Source: Euwallacea fornicatus (taxonomy: Eukaryota; Arthropoda; Insecta; Coleoptera; Curculionidae). Taken from it: DNA of 64,000 bases. The notes below the pieces were generated by a model. The model saw only the letters and a list, made by a program, of their open reading frames with translations. It did no database searches and was not told the DNA's origin. This document shows positions 61,930 through 64,000 of this stretch, piece after piece (position 1 is the first letter of the stretch; each line of letters starts with the position of its first letter). A program made the position numbers and the translations under genes. The DNA is taken from assembly GCF_040115645.1 (NCBI RefSeq), contig NW_027096042.1:310001-374000 (forward strand), written 5' to 3'.

Positions 61930-64000
61930 AAGGCTTCATTGTATCTTGGTGAGTTTTCCAGAAAACGAGTAATTTATGTGCACAAACATACTTCTTTCGT
62001 GACTTTTCACGTTTTGAACCTCCGTAACTTCGGCAAATGAGCTCCAACTACCTTCAAAATTTGACCACAGAATCACCTCGACGAGCTCGTGAATATGACA
62101 AATAAGGCTTCATTGTATCTTGGTGAGTTTTCCAGAAAACGAGTAATTTATGTGCACAAACACACTTCTTTCGTGACTTTTCAAGTTTTGAACCTCCGTA
62201 ACTTCGGCAAATGAGCTTCAAATACCTTCAAAATTTTACCACAGAATCACCTCGACGAGCTCGTGAATATGACAAATAAGGCTTCATTGTATCTTGGTGA
62301 GTTTTCCAAAAAACGAGTAATTTATATGCACAAACACACTTCTTTCGTGACTTTTCAAGCTATGAACCTACGTAACTTCGGCAAATGAGCTCCAACTACC
62401 TTCAAAATTTGACCACAGAATCACCTCGACGAACTCTTTAACATGACAAATAAGGCTTCATTGTATCTTGGTGAGTTTTCTAGAAAACGAGTAATTTATG
62501 TGCTCAAACACACATCTTTCGTGACTTTTCAAGTTTTGAACCTACGTAACTTCGGCAAATGAGCTCCAACTACCTTCAAAATTTGACCACAGAATCACCT
62601 CGACGAGTAATTTAACAAGACAAATAAGGCTTCATTGTATCTTGGTGAGTTTTCTAGAAACGAGTAATTTATATGCACAAACACACTTCTTTCGTGACTT
62701 TTCAAGCTATGAACCTACGTAACTTCGGCAAATGAGCTCCAACTACCTTCAAAATTTGACCACAGAATCACCTCGACGAACTCTTTAACATGACAAATAA
62801 GGCTTCATTGTATCTTGGTGAGTTTTCCAGAAAACGAGTAATTTATGTGCACAAACACACTTCTTTCGTGACTTTTCAAGCTTTGAACCTCCGTAACTTC
62901 GGCAAATGAGCTTCAAATACCTTCAAAATTTTACCACAGAATCACCTCGACGAGCTCGTGAATATGACAAATAAGGCTTCATTGTATCTTGGTGAGTTTT
63001 CCAAAAAACGAGTAATTTATATGCACAAACACACTTCTTTCGTGACTTTTCAAGCTATGAACCTACGTAACTTCGGCAAATGAGCTCCAACTACCTTCAA
63101 AATTTGACCACAGAATCACCTCGACGAGTAATTTAACACGACTAATAAGGCTTCATTGTATATTGGTGAGTTTTCCAAAAAACGAGTAATTTATGTGCAC
63201 AAACACACTTCTTTCGTGACTTTTCAAGCTTTGAACCTCCGTAACTTCGGCAAATGTGCTTCAAATTCCGTCAAAAATTGATCATAGAATCACCTCAACG
63301 AGCTCTTTCACACGACTAAGAAGGCTTCATTGTATCTTGGTGAGTTTTCTAGAAAACGAGTAATTTATGTGCACAAACACACATCTTTCGTGACTTTTCA
63401 AGCTTTGAACCTCCGTAACTTCGGCAAATGAGCTCCAAATCGCTTCAACATTTTACCACAGAATCACCTCGACGAGCTCTTGAACAAGACAAATAAGGCT
63501 TCATTGTATCTTGGTGAGTTTTCTAGAAACGAGTAATTTATATGCACAAACACACTTCTTTCGTGACTTTTCAAGCTTTGAACCTCCGTAACTTCGGCAA
63601 ATGTGCTTCAAATTGCTTAAAAAATTGATCATAGAATCACCTCAACGAGCTCTTTCACACGACTAATAAGGCTTCATTGTATCTTGGTGAGTTTTCTAGA
63701 AAACGAGTAATTTATGTGCTCAAACACACATCTGTCGTGACTTTTCAAGATTTGAACCTCCGTAACTTCGGCAAATGTGCTTCAAATTCCGTCAAAAATT
63801 GATCATAGAATCATCTAGTTGAGCTCTTCATCATGACTCAGAAGGCTTCATTGTATCTTGGTGAGTTTTCCAGAAAACGAGTAATTTATGTGCACAAACA
63901 TACTTCTTTCGTGACTTTTCAAGTTTTGAACCTCCGTAACTTCGGCAAATGAGCTCCAACTACCTTCAAAATTTGACCACAGAATCACCTCGACGAACTC
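61930..64000. repeat. 32-monomer-spaced block, copy 2 (offset 5565 bp), runs off the right edge
   Basis: This block matches 56365-58435 at an offset of 5565 bp (32 x 174 minus 3) to the last base of the window. Markers are TTCACGTTTTG (56442, 62007), TCTAGAAACG (57088, 62653), GTATATTGG (57593, 63158) and TCTAGTTGAG. I saw no clear difference over about 2 kb. The true block is longer than what is visible. Confidence 0.85.

Larger units (their letters stand above)
1..64000. repeat. 174-bp satellite DNA array, head to tail, fills the window
   Basis: Every part of the window is built from one monomer of 174 bp. The anchor GGCTTCATTG recurs at 136, 310, 484, 658, 832 and 1006 and so on to 63844, always on the same strand. 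The distance 136-63844 equals 366 x 174 plus 24. That excess is exactly explained by 18 monomers of 176 bp, 7 of 175 bp, 16 carrying a one-base loss in TCTAGAAACG and 3 carrying a one-base loss in CAAGTTTGAA. A hand count of a representative monomer gives 41 C, 27 G, 53 A and 53 T (39% GC, with C over G on this strand). There are no inversions, insertions of foreign DNA or unique spacers. The size is close to a nucleosome plus linker, as for many centromeric satellites. A centromeric or pericentromeric location is inferred, not shown. Confidence 0.97.
35691..64000. repeat. Domain C: satellite subfamily with the CAACATTTTACC cassette
   Basis: This is the right domain, entirely satellite. It keeps Domain B variants and adds AATTCCGTCAAAAATTG, CAACATTTTACC, GTATATTGG, CTGTCGTGAC, TCTAGTTGAG, AAGACTTCATTG, GTGAGCACTTT, TTCACGTTTTG and CCAGCAAAACG (175-bp monomers). 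The CAACATTTTACC marker (AACATT start) occurs near 35961, 37874, 40136, 43615, 47443, 52489, 55622, 57882, 59969 and 63447, which is 11, 13, 20, 22, 29, 18, 13, 12 and 20 monomers apart. The stretch 36240-37514 between the first two cassettes is Domain B-like monomers. The boundary with Domain B is gradual, so its position is approximate. Confidence 0.8.

Noticed and set aside
1..64000. CRISPR array, because of regular short repeats.
   Set aside because: The repeat unit is 174 bp with no unique spacers; the whole unit repeats, and there are no cas genes.
1..64000. A coding tandem-repeat protein, since 174 is a multiple of three.
   Set aside because: Stops recur in the monomer in the forward frames (for example GAGTAATTT, TTTGACC and CAAATGAGC forms), and the longest forward frames are about 67 codons. 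The 173-, 175- and 176-bp monomers also break the frame.
1..64000. Telomeric or rDNA spacer origin.
   Set aside because: I saw no TTTAGGG-, TTAGGG- or rRNA-like sequence anywhere, and the unit length and composition do not resemble an intergenic spacer with promoter elements.

Overview
The whole 64-kb window is one uninterrupted satellite DNA array. A 174-bp monomer (about 39% GC) is repeated head to tail in a single orientation from the first base to the last. Counting from the invariant anchor GGCTTCATTG gives 366 complete monomer steps between position 136 and position 63844, with partial monomers at both ends. I see no gene, RNA gene, transposable element, telomeric repeat or unique sequence. 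A handful of reading frames of about 67 codons exist, but they are by-products of the repeat.

Monomer length near 174 bp, higher-order organisation and complete lack of unique sequence are typical of a eukaryotic centromeric or pericentromeric satellite. The length resembles plant centromere satellites (Brassicaceae-type repeats are about 176-180 bp), so a plant is my best guess. Nothing in the sequence proves this, and I do not recognise the monomer with certainty.

The array has three domains, judged by diagnostic variants. Domain A (1 to about 11.3 kb) carries GAGTGATTT, CTTCGTTCG and 176-bp monomers with an expanded T run. Domain B (about 11.3 to 35.7 kb) has lost these and carries GAGTAATTTAACACGAC, GCTATGAACCTACG and ATATGCAC variants. 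Domain C (about 35.7 to 64 kb) has the Domain B variants plus a cassette marked by CAACATTTTACC, GTATATTGG and TCTAGTTGAG, seen ten times.

On top of the monomer lie nested multimer duplications of 1, 2, 3, 7, 8, 9, 11, 13, 16, 17, 18, 20, 22, 28, 32, 34 and 51/52 monomers. Many pairs share private point mutations. No single higher-order repeat length dominates, so the array looks as if it is turning over through repeated unequal exchange and conversion of different-sized blocks. All boundaries given for multimer blocks were read by eye and are good to roughly +/-50 bp.
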